From positions 7,098,048-7,162,047 of the forward strand of contig OY741267.1 in assembly GCA_963514095.1 (NCBI GenBank): a stretch of 64,000 nucleotides of DNA. The letters are read 5' to 3'. The notes below the pieces were generated by a model. The model was not told the origin of the DNA, searched no databases, and saw only the letters and a program-made list of their open reading frames with translations. Positions 44,993-56,859 of the stretch are shown piece after piece. Numbering within the stretch: position 1 is the stretch's first letter; each line of letters opens with the position of its first letter. The translations under genes were made by a program, and so were the position numbers. The DNA is from Eutrigla gurnardus (Eukaryota > Chordata > Actinopteri > Perciformes > Triglidae).

Positions 44993-45450
44993 ATTAGACT
45001 GATCTCAGAGCCTGAGTCGAGTAGGGCGAGGATGTTGACGCACCCCCCTACCACCAACGAGGTGTAAATGCGTCTAGCGTGGCCTTTGTGAACAAGATCT
45101 CCTAGGAAAGTCAAGAAAGGGGGTTGCGACGGGTCGATGGCCTTTGTTGCCGAGTCTGATTTTGGTTCCCCCGCCCATCCTACCAAGCAAACCTTGGCGG
45201 TGGAAGTGGGAACGGCCCGGCCTAGTCGTGTAGGCGGAGGCTTCGTGTCTGGGTTCTTGCCGGGCTTTCGTGGGGAGCTTGGTGCCGGCAGTGACCGTTG
45301 GGCCGCGTCAAGCCGCAACTCTAATGCTTTTGTCAGCTTGTCAACCAGGTCGTCCATGTCCCTTTCTTTCATTCGGGAGTTTGTCTTGCATGGAGAGTCG
45401 GTATGTCCTGCAGTGCATGGTAACTTCTTAGGGCACACTTTCGTGTAGGT
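44968..45450 (-). pseudogene. Element C nucleocapsid-protease part
   Basis: In a frame overlapping the gag end: a Cys/His cluster spaced Cys-x5-Cys-x3-His-x4-Cys (CPKKLPCTAGHTDSPC), unlike the usual CCHC spacing, then a helical linker, then the retropepsin start with LLDSGSEISLM. It stops at 44968, where pol continues in another frame. Confidence 0.75.
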
Positions 45451-46448
45451 TAGGCAGGAAGAGGGCCTTGAAGGCAGGCTCTTCCTCCAGTCCTGGGGAG
45501 TTACGGCCCTGAGCATAGGCGGCCCTGAAGCGCCTATAGTACTCCCTGGGTGGTTCCTGCTTCCTGTGTAGAACAGCGAGGGCACCGAGCGTGGCGGAGG
45601 CGGGGTCCCTGTACCGGCTATACTCCTCCCGGAGTGCTTCACAAAGTCTGGAGTATCGGTCCCGGGTTCTGGGTGCGAGTGTTTCTATGAAACTGTGGAC
45701 ATGTCTGGTAGTGGTCTTCCAGACTAGCTTGAGCTTCTCGCGTGAGGAGGCATGGGGTAGGTCACGCAGACAGTGGTCTATCTCTTTGAGATAGCCATCA
45801 ATATCCGACTCTTTGTGAGTCGGATCAAACCGTTCGATGTCTCTGGCGAGGGACTCTAACTGTCGGATGCGCAGGCCATGGTTTGGGGCTGGATATGGGC
45901 CATCTGATTCACTTGACGACCCGTTGTCACCACGGTAATTGTCTCGGACAGAGTGAACCCTCCCCCTTGGAGGTGGGGATGGAGTCCGAGGCATGCGTGA
46001 CTCTCTTAACGAGTGTCGGTGGTACCTCCGAGCCACTGGGAGGTAGCTCACGCTTCGGCGTGGGGACTCGTCCCGCTGGGAGTAGCTCCACTTGTGAGGT
46101 GGGGCTTCTCGTTCCAGTGGGTGGGCGGACGGTGGCGCCTGGCAGTGCCGACGTTCGTGCTCTCCCGACTGTACAAGTCTCTCCCTGCGCATGGGACGGT
46201 GTGCGTCCGTGGGGGGTGCGGTTTCAAGGTCCGACAGGTCAGGCATATCCGTGTCTGGGGGCATACTTACCTGGGCAGCCTGTGGTTCCTCACACTGGAG
46301 TTCTCTCTCCTCCTCCCTGCACAGTCTGCGGAGGGCTTCCTCCCTCTCCTCCTTCAGTTCGACCACTTCCTGTCGCAGGGAGGTGGCCGCCTGACCCAGT
46401 TGACTGATTAGCTCCTCATCCTCAGCTTTCTGCAGTTGTGCTTTGCGC
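45428..46448 (-). CDS. gag: Element C gag
   Basis: An open frame of about 330 codons beginning at a splice-acceptor-like site (TCCTCCTGTCTCAG ending near 46448). There is no ATG before residue 60, so the true start lies in an upstream exon or has been lost; the first in-frame ATG is at 46264. The N-terminal part is a charged helix, the middle is Arg/Ser/Pro-rich, and the C-terminal half is a helical capsid-like domain (LESLARDIERFDP, then LCEALREEY). A perfect donor CAGGTAAGT lies inside (46273-46265). The role is particle assembly. Confidence 0.7.
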
Positions 46449-46702
46449 TGAGACAGGAGGAAGATTCGACCCTGTTAGTATTGTTGTTAGACAATAAATG
46501 GCTAATCACAACATGAATATGCAACCCTCAACTGTACTTGCTTGGAGAATAGTAATGGGTAACAAACAAATCAATCCTTGAAAATCGAATTCTAAACAAT
46601 CATATTAATAATAACAATAATTACTATTATTATTATTATTATTATTACTATACCTCTCAGGTTATTGTGCATAAATCTCCGGATAAAGCTGGTTTAAGAA
46701 GG

Positions 46703-46720
46703 CCTCACACGGGGCGACAA
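46703..46720 (-). promoter_or_regulatory. Element C primer-binding site, tRNA-Met type
   Basis: Four bases from the LTR the minus strand reads TGTCGCCCCGTGTGAGG. From memory the last 13 bases match the complement of a vertebrate elongator tRNA-Met 3' end, with two mismatches just before them. Confidence 0.6.
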
Positions 46721-46723
46721 TTA

Positions 46724-47322
46724 TGTTGGGGTAGTAGCAGGAGCAGATTTGGTTATCAACAGCTAATTATTAATGTCAATATGATTATCGATATTAATAA
46801 TTATATTTAATATATTATCATGATATAATCATGAATAAACGGGGCACCACCCTGGGATCAGGGAAAAGATAACCTCAAACTGTACTCAGTCTCAATATAA
46901 AAGGTTTTATACTCACATGCCAATCATCGTGATCATTGGCATAGAAGTATAAGAACAATCTGACAATTAAAAAGGCGTGAAATTCGAGCACTAGCCTTCA
47001 CAACCTGCTGTTATCCAGTGACATATACACAACAAGCACAAGAGACCGCTAGTTATAATATAATACGATTTATTAAAATCAGTAATAATGATCACAATCA
47101 ATAACACTGCAATTAACAAAGCCTTATTACCTAACTACCTAACACACAAAGCTAAGCTAAACAGAAGGAGAGACACACGTGGAGTGTGTGTGTGTGTGTG
47201 CGTGTGCGTGCATGTGTGTAGAGAGAGAGAGCGAGAGAGAGAGAGAGATGGCCGGGTGCGACCACCAGATGGAGCTATTCCTGACAGCGTTCAGGGGTGG
47301 AGCCACTGACGTCAGATGGCAT

Positions 47323-47357
<35 letters not shown>

Positions 47358-48515
47358 GAGAGATGGCCGAGTGCAGCCACCGGATGTAGCTATGTCCTTA
47401 GCGTCTGCCGGGAACAGCTGGCGTAGGACACGTGTGTGCGGCGTATGTGTGTGTGTGTGTTAGCGGGACACAAACAAAGAGAGAGAGAGAATGCGCAAGC
47501 AATATTCTGAGGCTCAGAAGGGGTGCAGCTATCACACGGGCGCGGGTGAATGAACTGGCGTTTATTCCGTGAGACCGGTCTTTTAACTGATAGTAGAGGC
47601 TTTCTGAGCTCGCGAATATGGCTGAGGTTAGTCGAAAACACTGTTACAGAAATCAACCCAGCGGGGTGGGTACACGATCAGCATTCAAATACAGCAGCAC
47701 ATAACCAACGGACTCGGCGGTCCGCGATCAGAACTTAAAACACATTAACAAGAATTACAAGCATGTCCTACACTATCGAATCTCTGCTTCTGCCCAGACA
47801 AATAGCCTCTTACTTTTGTCGATGTGAGATGTGTTGATGTGAGGTTTCCGTCCCGTGCGGTGATGGCGTTTCTTGACGCCGGCAACGGACGGTAGTTCGC
47901 GGGCGCTCGTTCAGCCGGATCCAGTTAGTTGAAGAAAACCGTTAGTATTTCTTCCTTCTGCAGGGAACGAGGAACAATCGCGGGGCTCAGCAATTTAGTC
48001 AGCTGATTTCAGACAAAGACGGGTCGAGTTATCCGTTCTGCTGGCAGCTGGGACGAAGAAAGTTTTTTCTTCCTTCCGCGGGTGAACAGGATGGTCGCGC
48101 TGTCGCGGTGGTCTCCTCAGAATCCAAAATGATAAACAAAAGAAAAATAAAACGAGTAGAGAAAAAGAGGGGTAAAACAGTCTGTTGCTCGTCCAGCGAG
48201 TTTGGGGAAAAGACTGCGGCCTAGGACAAAGGAAACGCTGCAGACGTAATGTTCACCTCCTGTTGTAACCTGAGTCACGGTGGAGTGAGAAAGTTCCTCA
48301 GGCGGGGCCGGGATATATAGCTTACGGCTGCTTCAAGGGACCCCCCGGGGTTACCTGAAGATTGTCAGCCAATAGGGCACCAGTTGTGTGACGTTGCCAT
48401 TTTAGGGGACCCTAAAATGGTGGTTGTAGTTTTTATCTCCTTTGTTCCTTTGTCCTGACCGCATGTGTAGGTTTTTGTAGGCCACATTGTGTAGTCCAAC
48501 GGTGAGGTCCCAACA
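46724..48515 (-). repeat. Element C 5' LTR
   Basis: 1792 bp, near-identical to 40100-41841 apart from the small indel and scattered substitutions. The GA microsatellites in it vary in length between copies. Confidence 0.9.
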
Positions 48516-48611
48516 CTGTCCTGCGCAAAGTCGATAGTCAAACTGAATAAAAGCACAAAAATATTTAAGTACATGATTTCTATATCATTTAATTATTTTT
48601 TACTTATTTGT

Positions 48612-48695
48612 AGTGAACCTTTGACCTCCATTAGAGGGCGGCATTATGAAGTAGGCTGTGCACTTCTTCTGCATGGTGTTCAACCATTCAGTCAG
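48612..48695 (+). pseudogene. Relic of a V-gene 5' flank
   Basis: Matches 25216-25300, the region upstream of V5 (GTGAACCTTTGACCTCCA through CAACCATTCAGTCA), then stops matching abruptly. This suggests another V copy stood here and its gene was displaced or deleted. Confidence 0.65.
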
Positions 48696-48837
48696 CACTA
48701 GGAATAATAAATGGCAGATTATGAATGGATTAAATTCGTGGCTATACAGTACAATTTTTGAAAAGTGTGTGTGTGTGTGTGTGTGTATTTTATGTGCATC
48801 AGATTGTAGTTTAACGATCATATTTCATTCTGCAGAG

Positions 48838-49947
48838 ATGCCTCGTAAGGAGAGGAGGTTAAAGAAAAAACAAAAGGAGCTGCGTGAGGCAGTGGATCCC
48901 TCGCCAGCTGGATGACAAAGAGCACAAAAGGTAAGAATAACACATGTACCAGCTATTTACATTGCAGAGGTATTCAGTTAGAGAAAACAACAATAAAAAA
49001 ACTATTTCAATGTTGTTGTTCTGTTACATTATCTATCATTATGTATGGTGGGTTAATTATTGATTAGGTGTAAGAGTTGTTAATTAGATTAATCCAAGAG
49101 CAAATTGTGCCTTGTTTCCAGATGGACAGGGAGTGAGTGATGATAGGTCAGATGAGGAGATGGAAGGAGAGAAAGAGGAAGACACTGGGCCTCAGAGAAA
49201 TGAGAGTTTGCTGGGAACAGAAAGCCAGGAGGAGACAGAGGCTGAAGGAAAGCTGTCAGAGGTTATTGAGGAGCCCACACAGAATGCTGAGGTAGAGGGA
49301 GCAGCTAGCCAGGAGACAGAGGTCGGAGTGAGAGCGGGAGAGCCTGAATTACAGATTACACAAAATGTTGAGGTAGAGGGAGCATCAAGCCAGGAGGAGA
49401 CTGAAACCAGAGGGAGGCAAACATTCTCACACCTACTTGGACTTACCCACCCAAATGATCCTGCCCATGTCCTGCAATTAAACATCAAATATGATGAGGC
49501 CTTCATTCAGTTAGTTGTGCAACAGGACTGGACCCTGTCAACCAGCGCTCTCATCCTTTCCAAATAATGAAGAGGGGCGGTCATTTGAAAAGAAATGAAA
49601 GTAAATACACAAGCCTCAAAACATGGAAATCAGAAGGAGTTAATCAGTGGAGAAAGGCTCTGGAGAGAATTAAAGAGCACAATGCCTCAGAATCACACAT
49701 GTGCGGTATGGTGAGGTGGAACAACTTTAAAAAGAGATCACTGGAGGCAGCTTTCGAAATGGGTGACCGTGCATCACAAGCTACTAAAGACAAGGAAAGA
49801 GGAAAAAACTGAAATCTTGTCCCACTTACTAGCCACCACTCTTTAACTGGCAAGACAGGGCATGCCTTTTAGAGGAGATGATAAGACCATGTCAAGCTAA
49901 AATCGAGGTAATTTCCTAGAGTTGGTGGAGCTGTTTAGCAAATATGA
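48838..49947 (+). pseudogene. ZMYM1-like hAT transposase, 5' part
   Basis: An exon starting at 48838 (MPRKERRLKKKQKELREAV) with a GTAAGA donor at 48931 and an in-frame TGA. The next exon has a TTTCCAG acceptor at 49121 and an acidic Glu/Thr-rich segment with an internal repeat (NAEVEGAAS / NVEVEGASS). Then a TTF-like zinc-finger remnant follows: Trp-Lys-Ser ... Asn-Gln-Trp, and His-Asn-x-Ser-Glu-Ser-His before MCGMVRWNNFKK. It ends at the L2 insertion near 49948. Stops within show it is dead. Confidence 0.65.
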
Positions 49948-49979
49948 CCACCAGTTGGTTCGAAGGAGACCAGACAGCC

Positions 49980-50655
49980 GGGGAAATCCTCCTCTTTCCG
50001 CCCGGCTGCTGCGGGAGGCTGTTAACAGGCACTTCGGTGGTCTTCCCCGCCCTCGGCTACCGGTAGAGCTGTCTCCAAAACAATATCACGCATCCTCCTC
50101 CTCCGCCGCTGCTATCCCCTCTCACACTTCTGTGAACCAGGCACCCACTCCTCTCTTTCCTCCCACTGCCATGATTGTCGGCGACTCCATCGTTGGACAC
50201 ATACGTTTTCCGAACTCGGTCACTCATTGATTCCCGATGCCACCGCCGCCGACATCCTGAAAAAACGTACTCGTATCCTTGAGTCAACGCCCTCAACAAT
50301 TACGAAAGTAATCATTCACTGCGGCACAAACGACACCACCCACACGTCATCGGAGCTGACAAAAGTTCATTTCATTCAACTTTTTAATCTTCTTAACAGC
50401 TCCGGAAAGTCTGCTTTTATCTCTGGCCCTTTCCCCACACTGGGCCGTGGCGATGTTCGTTTTAGCAGGCTTCTCTATCTTCATACCTGGCTCCAATCTG
50501 TTTGCGCAGCACATAACATCCACTTTATCCACAACTTCGACATGTTCTGGGGGCATCTCTGCTTCTTTGGGCGAGACGGTCTTCACCTAAGCATGTTGGG
50601 ATGCTGCATGCTCGCTGCCAAATTCCAGCACGCTGTGCGCTATGCGCGTGATTGA
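49980..50655 (+). pseudogene. L2 ORF1 with SGNH esterase domain, frameshifted
   Basis: An open part to 50228 contains the nucleophile block MIVGDSIVGH. The next frame (50227-50655) contains the oxyanion block IIHCGTNDT, a helical middle, and the last block RDGLHLS with the catalytic Asp and His. These are the SGNH-hydrolase motifs known from ORF1 of CR1/L2 elements. One frame shift separates the first block from the rest. Confidence 0.75.
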
Positions 50656-50879
50656 CTGTTAACCATGCACACCTGTCCAACCGCTCCCTCCCTCTCTCTC
50701 TCTCCCACCCTCATAACAAATCAACAATCAATGACTCCTCGTTCTGGGGATAACAACAGCTGCGTCATTCACTCCTTTTGGTCGCTGAGATCAAGTGAGC
50801 CACACCGAGTTAAGAAGTCGGTTGACCACTCTGTGTTAATCCCTGTGTCACGGACTCAGAAAGTTTCCAACGTCACTCT

Positions 50880-52225
50880 CAAACTCTCTCTCTTCAATAT
50901 CAGGACTCTCACGAACAAAGCAACGTTCCTCTCTGATTTTATTACAGACTCTAACTTGGACATTGTCTGACTTACTGAAACCTGGCAGCAGCCTAACGAC
51001 TTTTTTCATTTAAATTAGTCTCTGCCACCTGGGTTTGTTTACACTGCTAAACCACGCACTTCCGGTAAAGGTGGGGGCCTCGCCCCTGTTGTATCGCAAG
51101 AGTTTGAAAATACTTCCCGTTCCTGTGAAAGATTCACCATCATTTGAAGTAATGGCTGTGCAGTTAAAGGGACCTGTACCCACTATCATTGTGTCTGTCT
51201 ATCGTCCACCTAAGGCCACTACCACCTTCATCACTGAACTCTCATCTATTTTAGCAGATCTATGTGCCATCACTCCAAACATTATTTTAACTGGGGATTT
51301 TATTATTCATGTTGACAATCCTAAGGACAGTTTTTCCACAGACTTTATTTCCACCCTGGACAGTTTTGACCTCACTCAGTATGTTACATTTCCAACACAC
51401 AATAAGGGCCATATTTTAGACCTGATCTGCTGTTCTGGTGTTGTCCCATTCAATATTTCCGGTACAGAACTTCCACTGTCAGATCACAAATTCATAACTT
51501 TTGATGTCAACCTTCCTGTCTGCAAATACCGCCAAGGCTGTACCATGTCCTTCCGTAATATCAAGAACATCAACATCACAGAACTTAACAGTTTAATTTC
51601 TATGTCAATTTCTCATCCACGCCTCTTCTCTGTTACTGAACTTGTCGACCATTACAACAGCACACTACTCACTGCACTGGACACCCTGGCTCCACCAAAA
51701 ACCCGCACAGTGACTTTTTCTAGGACTGCTCCATGGTTCACCTCTGACCTCCGCCAACTTAAAACACATGGTCGCCGCCTTGAGCACCTTGCAAGGAAAA
51801 CTGGACTCACTATTCACTCTCAAATGTACTCGGATCACATCACCTCCTACAAGACCGCTCTCAATACTGCCAAATCTGCCTTTTACTCCAACATCATCCA
51901 CCGGGACGGAAACAATACCAGGATTCTATTCTCCACAGTAAATAAACTACTCATGCCCAAAGAATCTGTCACCCACTTCACGTCAGCCCTTCAGTGTCAG
52001 CAGTTCCTGGACTTTATCAATCACAAAATTTACTCCATACATCACCATCTTACCCCCTCCCTGTCTTCCCAGTCACACACTCCTTGGCTTAATGCTACTG
52101 TCCGGCCCACCAGTACCCTGTCTGCTTTCCATCTTCCCTCAGATCAACAACACCTTTTTAAATTGTCCTACTCCGTATATAATTCCCTGTCCCCCATACC
52201 GTTTTATCCTTATTTATTTATCTAG
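50880..52225 (+). pseudogene. L2 ORF2 endonuclease region, RT lost
   Basis: Begins with LSLFNIRTLTNKATFL (endonuclease first strand), has stops near 50968 and 51018, and a frame shift near 51060. From about 51170 it runs open through VYRPPKA, ILTGDFIIH, and LPLSDHKFITF (catalytic Asp-His). After about 52140 the RT is missing: the sequence passes to the 3' part of the element. Confidence 0.78.
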
Positions 52226-52925
52226 CAACGCTGTGTCTCTTCTTTGTATATGTGTTATTTGTGCTTTCTCACCTAGCAGGTCTCCCTGGGCCGTGGTGGA
52301 ACCTGATCCGGACTGCACCGATGCTGTGGTCTTGTTTGACTGTTACCGCCAGTATTTTTAATTAAAGTAATTGACTAAAATCGGCATCTCTACTGTTACT
52401 AACTTGACTTACTCCCGGGCGTCTGGCTATGCTTTCTGGTCCAGCAGAGTCCACTGAGGTCCTGACCGATGCAGACTGCTAACTGGCCTGACGCTGGAAA
52501 CACCACATTGTAGCTCCACCTGCCCGCTGTATGACTGCTCAACTACTCCTGCAGGAGTAGGCTGTGCCTGCTGCCATGTACTACTACTGTTGATACTTTG
52601 CTTCTGTTAATGCCACCACTACTGTTAATGCTACTACTACTATACTACCAACTCCAAATGCAGTTGGAACCCAAGGGCCTGGGCTGCACGAGATTTCTGC
52701 CTAAAAGCCTATTAAGGCAGTTTTTTGCCACTGTCGCTGTAAAGCTTGCCCCAGTGTGATGTTGGGACTTTGAAATTGTGTTGACTCTTGAAATTTTGAG
52801 CATATTCTAGTCCTGCTCAATGTGTTAAGTGTCCTGAGATGACTTCTGTTGTGATTTGACATGTAAGGCGACCTTGGGTGTTTGAAAGGCGCCAACAAAT
52901 AAAAAGTATTATTATTATTATTATT

Positions 52926-53328
52926 AATCTGGTGTTAGTTGAAAGTGCAAAGTCGAGCATCTGTTTTGTCAGCTTTTTCAACTTAGTTGAAAAACGTTAT
53001 ACTTTTGTGGCCAACTCATCCAAACGACACTCTGCATTTATTGAAATGCAGAAGACGATGTATCAGACGTCCACTGGAGCTGCAGAAGCTGTCAGACACG
53101 CGGTGGGCCTGCAGAGAAACTTCCCTTCGCACTCTGATGTAGGTCCTCCCAGCTGTCATGCAGCTTCTTGAGGAAATGATACAGCAAGACCCACCAGACT
53201 CTTCAGCAGGTGATGCAATGATTCTTCTCAAGAGCATCGACTTTGAATTCTTCCTGTGTCTGGAGATCACCTGTCCAATCTTCCAGGTGACTGCAATGGC
53301 CTCTGATGCTTTGCAGCAGAAAGACACA
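52926..53328 (+). pseudogene. ZMYM1-like hAT transposase, middle part
   Basis: Resumes after the L2 tail with VESAKSSICFVSFFNLVEK and an RH-fold type region, loses frame near 53130, and ends at the TIR transposon at 53329. Confidence 0.7.
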
Positions 53329-53706
53329 AGCTGTGTCCCAATTCAGGGTCTGCAGCCTTCGGAGGACCCAGCCTACGCGGTCTACGGAGGCAACACCTTC
53401 GGAGACTCCTCCGAAGGCTGGGTCAACCGTCGGTAAATGGGACGGTCTAACCTACGGAGCATTTCCTGATTGCGTCGCGACGTCATCACTTCTGCCGGCC
53501 AAGCCCGGGAAAAACACCGGTCAAAACAAAAATACGACAGACGAACATGATATATATATATATATTTTTTTTTTCTTCTTTTAATTTAATTTAATTATTT
53601 TTTTTTTGAGCAAGAGGAGAGGTGGCTGCGGCGACACCGGCGCCTTTTTTTTTTTTTTTTCTCCGGCTGGGAGAGAGCCGTGGGGAGGTAGTGTTAAAGC
53701 TGTTAT

Positions 53707-53835
53707 CCATCCATCCATCCATTTTCTACCGCTTATCCTGTATTTAGGGTCACGGGGGGGCTGGAGCCGATCCCAGCTGTCATTGGGCAAAGGCAGGGTA
53801 CACCCTGGACAGGACGCCAGTCTATCACAGGGCTG
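53707..53835 (-). mobile_element. RTE-type LINE or SINE 3' tail with (ATGG)n
   Basis: The CCAT repeat followed by TTTTCTACCGCTTATCC and the rest through TCTATCACAGGGCTGAC is the complement of a very common fish RTE 3' end. Confidence 0.75.
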
Positions 53836-54744
53836 ACATGTAGTAAAGCTGTTATTTTAACCCATATTAATGTTCATACATAGCTAGCGTAGTACGTGGT
53901 AATTAATATACCCGTTAATAAATGATACCGCTAAGTGACGAGCCATATTAAGTATAGATTGACATGGATAATGTCATTTAACCATAAGACTTAATACAGG
54001 GTTCGTACAGGTGCTTAAAATGTAAAATCTTTGAAAATGCTGTAATTTTAATGCTGTTTTTCAAGGTCTGAAAAGTGCTTGAATTTAAGTCTAAATCCTT
54101 GGCTTATAAAGTGATTGAATTGAATAGTAAAATGTGTACGAACCCTGTAAATAACCCTGACTTAATTCAATATTTTATTCTTGCCTCTCTTTTAAACATT
54201 TTAGTGACATGGCATCCGTCGATTGCATCAGCCCTGCAAACCCCGATGGTGGACGATGTGGTGGACAGTGGAGACATGCATCCCACACCCCCCACCTTCC
54301 AGATGATGTCCCACTCAGAGCCAGAAGAGTCCAGGGTCCTTATTGTGGCATCCCATCCAGTCCAGCACCACCACCAGGGACTCCTGCTCAGTCAATACTG
54401 TATATATTTTCTCTGTAAATAGTTATTTCTGCTGATCTTTTGTAAATAGTTCTACCTGTTTAGAACACCCACTTGTCAATAGTCATTGTAACTTTGTAAA
54501 TATTTGTTAATTACACAAAAAATGTATTATTTTCTTGTCACTGAAAAGCAGTTCAAAAGTTGACTTCAGTTGTAAATAAGAAATGGAACAGATAATGTTA
54601 CAAGGTTATAGGATTTTAATTTAACTATATACAATATTTGGAAAAGAAAATGGAACAATACAATATTTTTAATTAACAATTTAAATTACAAATCAACACA
54701 GAACTTAATTGAACAGAAAAAAAACATCCACCACCCCCCAAAAA

Positions 54745-54925
54745 ATTCAACGCCTCTCAACCATTCTTTCCAATAAACTAAAAAGTCTCTCCATCCGCTC
54801 TCTTTCTCTCCTTTCCTCGCTCCCCCTCTGTAACTTCATGTCCTCCCTGATCAAATCCAAGTCATCTGTTTTCCTCTTTCTTGCTGCTGTCGGTGGCCCT
54901 GTGTTCTTGGCCTCAACAGGTGGTC
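54745..54925 (-). pseudogene. Myb-like protein C-terminus remnant
   Basis: A minus-strand frame with a basic patch (AARKRKTDDLDLIREDMKL) and a Glu/Arg-rich helix ending RMVERR before a stop. It resembles the end of Harbinger Myb/SANT proteins. The N-terminal domain is not recognisable. Confidence 0.45.
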
Positions 54926-55260
54926 GTTCTCATCCCGGACCCGGAGTTTGATCAAATCCTCAGTCTGCTCCTTGCTCTCTACAACAAAACGACATGTAAA
55001 GCACATTTCCTGTTATGTCAACATGCAAAACGATTGTTGGTTGAACAGCGGCGCGCAAAGCATCTTGGGATATGGGAGGCTGCGAAGGATAGTAGCGGTG
55101 CATCCTCCGAATACGGGGGAAAGGAGGACACATTTGTCGGCCGCATTTGGAGGAGCCTTCGAATTTAGACGAATTGGGACAGCCTTCGCGCAGCTCTGTG
55201 ACGTTAGCGGCCTTCGAATGCAGCCTCCGAAAGCTGCAGACCCTGAATTGGGACACAGCT

Positions 55261-56035
55261 ATAGACCTGGCTGCAACATACAAAGTTGTTGATGGAGTTT
55301 TTCAGAGGCTGGCCCACAGCAGAACAGAGGAGGAGTTTGAGAAGATGTACAAACAGGCTACAGAGAAGGATGCATCAGTGGGCCTGGACCCCCCAACTGA
55401 GATTCCTGGTCAAGCTAGGAGGAGGAAAATGTCAGCAAGGTTCAAGGTCATTGCCACAACAGCTACTGCTGACCACACGTTCCCTACTTTGCAAGACTAC
55501 TACTGTGTTAAAGTGTATTTCGTTTTCATGGACACAATGACACAAGAGCTTCAGAGACGCTTTAAAGGAGAAGATAACTCCACATGGGAAATCCTGAATG
55601 CCCTCCACTGCCGGACAGTCCCAGAGAACTGGAAAACAGTAACAAGTCCAACAGAGGCACTGCAAGCTGTGAAGAAACTGCTAGTTCTACAACATTGAAG
55701 AAGAAGACAAATTGCAGACAGAACTTAAGGTCTTCCATACTTCATACTCATGCCCCTCACCAATCGGTGTGACATCTATTCTTTCAGTGGTCAAAGAAAA
55801 CAATGCACATCTGGTTTTCCCTAACTTGACTGAGCTGCTAAAGACATATGGCACCCTTCTGGTGTCTACAGCAACTGTGGAATGTTCTTTCTCAAAACTG
55901 AAGCTGGTGAAAACAGAACTTCGCACCCTTTGCACAGAGGAGAGGTTGTAAGAGCTTATTTTACTGGCAATTGAGAAGGATATTCCAATCGACCTCAGTG
56001 AAGTCATTGACATTTTTCAGAGCATGGGCAACAGG
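55261..56035 (+). pseudogene. ZMYM1-like hAT transposase, 3' part with dimerisation domain
   Basis: Continues the transposase after the TIR element. A helical insertion-domain region (FQRLAHSRTEEEFEKMY), then YYCVKVYFVFMDTMTQELQR, a stop at 55696 with a frame change, then the C-terminal hATC region: FPNLTELLKTYGTLLVSTAT followed by VECSFSKLKLVK. A TAA occurs at 55949 and the frame reads on to about 56035. Clearly a hAT transposase, not active. Confidence 0.75.
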
Positions 56036-56859
56036 AAGTTGCACACACGCTTGGACACACACGCACAGTACGGTCTGATAACTCTCCCGGCCCGGGGAGA
56101 GGGACTTGCATCGGCTCGGCCCACAGTGCTCAGTAGCAGAGAGGTGACGAGACTAGAGCCAAGCTGTATTGTGTAGTGGAGAGGGGCCAACACACGCTAT
56201 GCACAATTGCACACACACGCGCGATCGTCCTCGCAAATGCGCCTGCGTCTCTCCAGGTCACTGTGTGAGAGAAAGAAACACTCTGACTTGCTTGGGCAGA
56301 CGTTGTTTGGTGTCATCCGCTGATTTGTATAATTTAAATATCTAGCCCGCTGATTTTCTTCTTTTTTTTTTTCACCTTCAAAAAAAGTACGCACAGTGCG
56401 TACAGGATTCCGGCTGGCGGCGCCACTGGTCACAGTGAGCCATTTTCAATGTTAGTTATCTTGGCATCTTATCCTGATCACATAACACTTGTTTAATCAG
56501 CTACTATCTCTCCCATGCTCTTTTTAGTGTCTCCACTCTCAGATCAATACAGCCCAACAACTGCAGCAATATCAGCAGCAGCAGCCTCCTCACCAGCCCC
56601 CTCAACAGAAGCTGTTCAATGTACCCCATCAGGTCAAACAGAGACTCATTTTGCTTTGCACTGGCCTCTAACAAATATATGAGGCATGGACAATGACATG
56701 GTGTGTTGTGATTCCATGTTACATTCTTTATGAATATGGGTTGCAACCATTCAACCGGTTATATTGCAAGGTATGTTTCTGTATGGCGTTTCAAATTCGT
56801 GCTCCATGTGCCCCCTTTTAACTTTGAGCACCTGCCCCTCCAAAGGTCTCTGCACGGCC
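56036..56859. other. No gene identified
   Basis: At 56385-56432 a stretch ending GGCGGCGCCACTGG may be the right end of a hAT element. No left partner is found. Confidence 0.45.

Larger units (their letters stand above)
40100..48515 (-). mobile_element. LTR retrotransposon C (gypsy/retrovirus-like), internally deleted
   Basis: Two LTRs (TGTTGGGG ... CCCAACA), a 4-bp target duplication CTGT (40096-40099 and 48516-48519), a primer site, gag and protease-RT on the minus strand, and a purine tract. A frame shift lies in the protease. RNase H and most of integrase are deleted in frame. A solo LTR of the same family is at 58705-63026. Confidence 0.9.
49948..52925 (+). mobile_element. L2/CR1-type LINE copy A, RT deleted
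   Basis: Inserted in the hAT transposase gene. ORF1 esterase, ORF2 endonuclease, then a jump to 3' UTR and an (ATT)n tail ending about 52925. Its 3' UTR is also found at 25822-26115. Confidence 0.82.
53329..55260. mobile_element. TIR DNA transposon, PIF/Harbinger-like
   Basis: The ends AGCTGTGTCCCAATTCAGGG and its complement form inverted repeats of about 30 bases, followed by CCTTCGGAGG-rich subterminal repeats. The target duplication is not clear. Minus-strand coding remnants resemble the Myb-like second protein of Harbinger elements. Confidence 0.72.

Noticed and set aside
42900..46411. Several + strand ORFs up to 174 codons
   Set aside because: Antisense shadows of element C gag and pol.
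54709..54951. 80-codon + strand ORF
   Set aside because: Antisense to the Myb-like remnant, which has the more protein-like composition.
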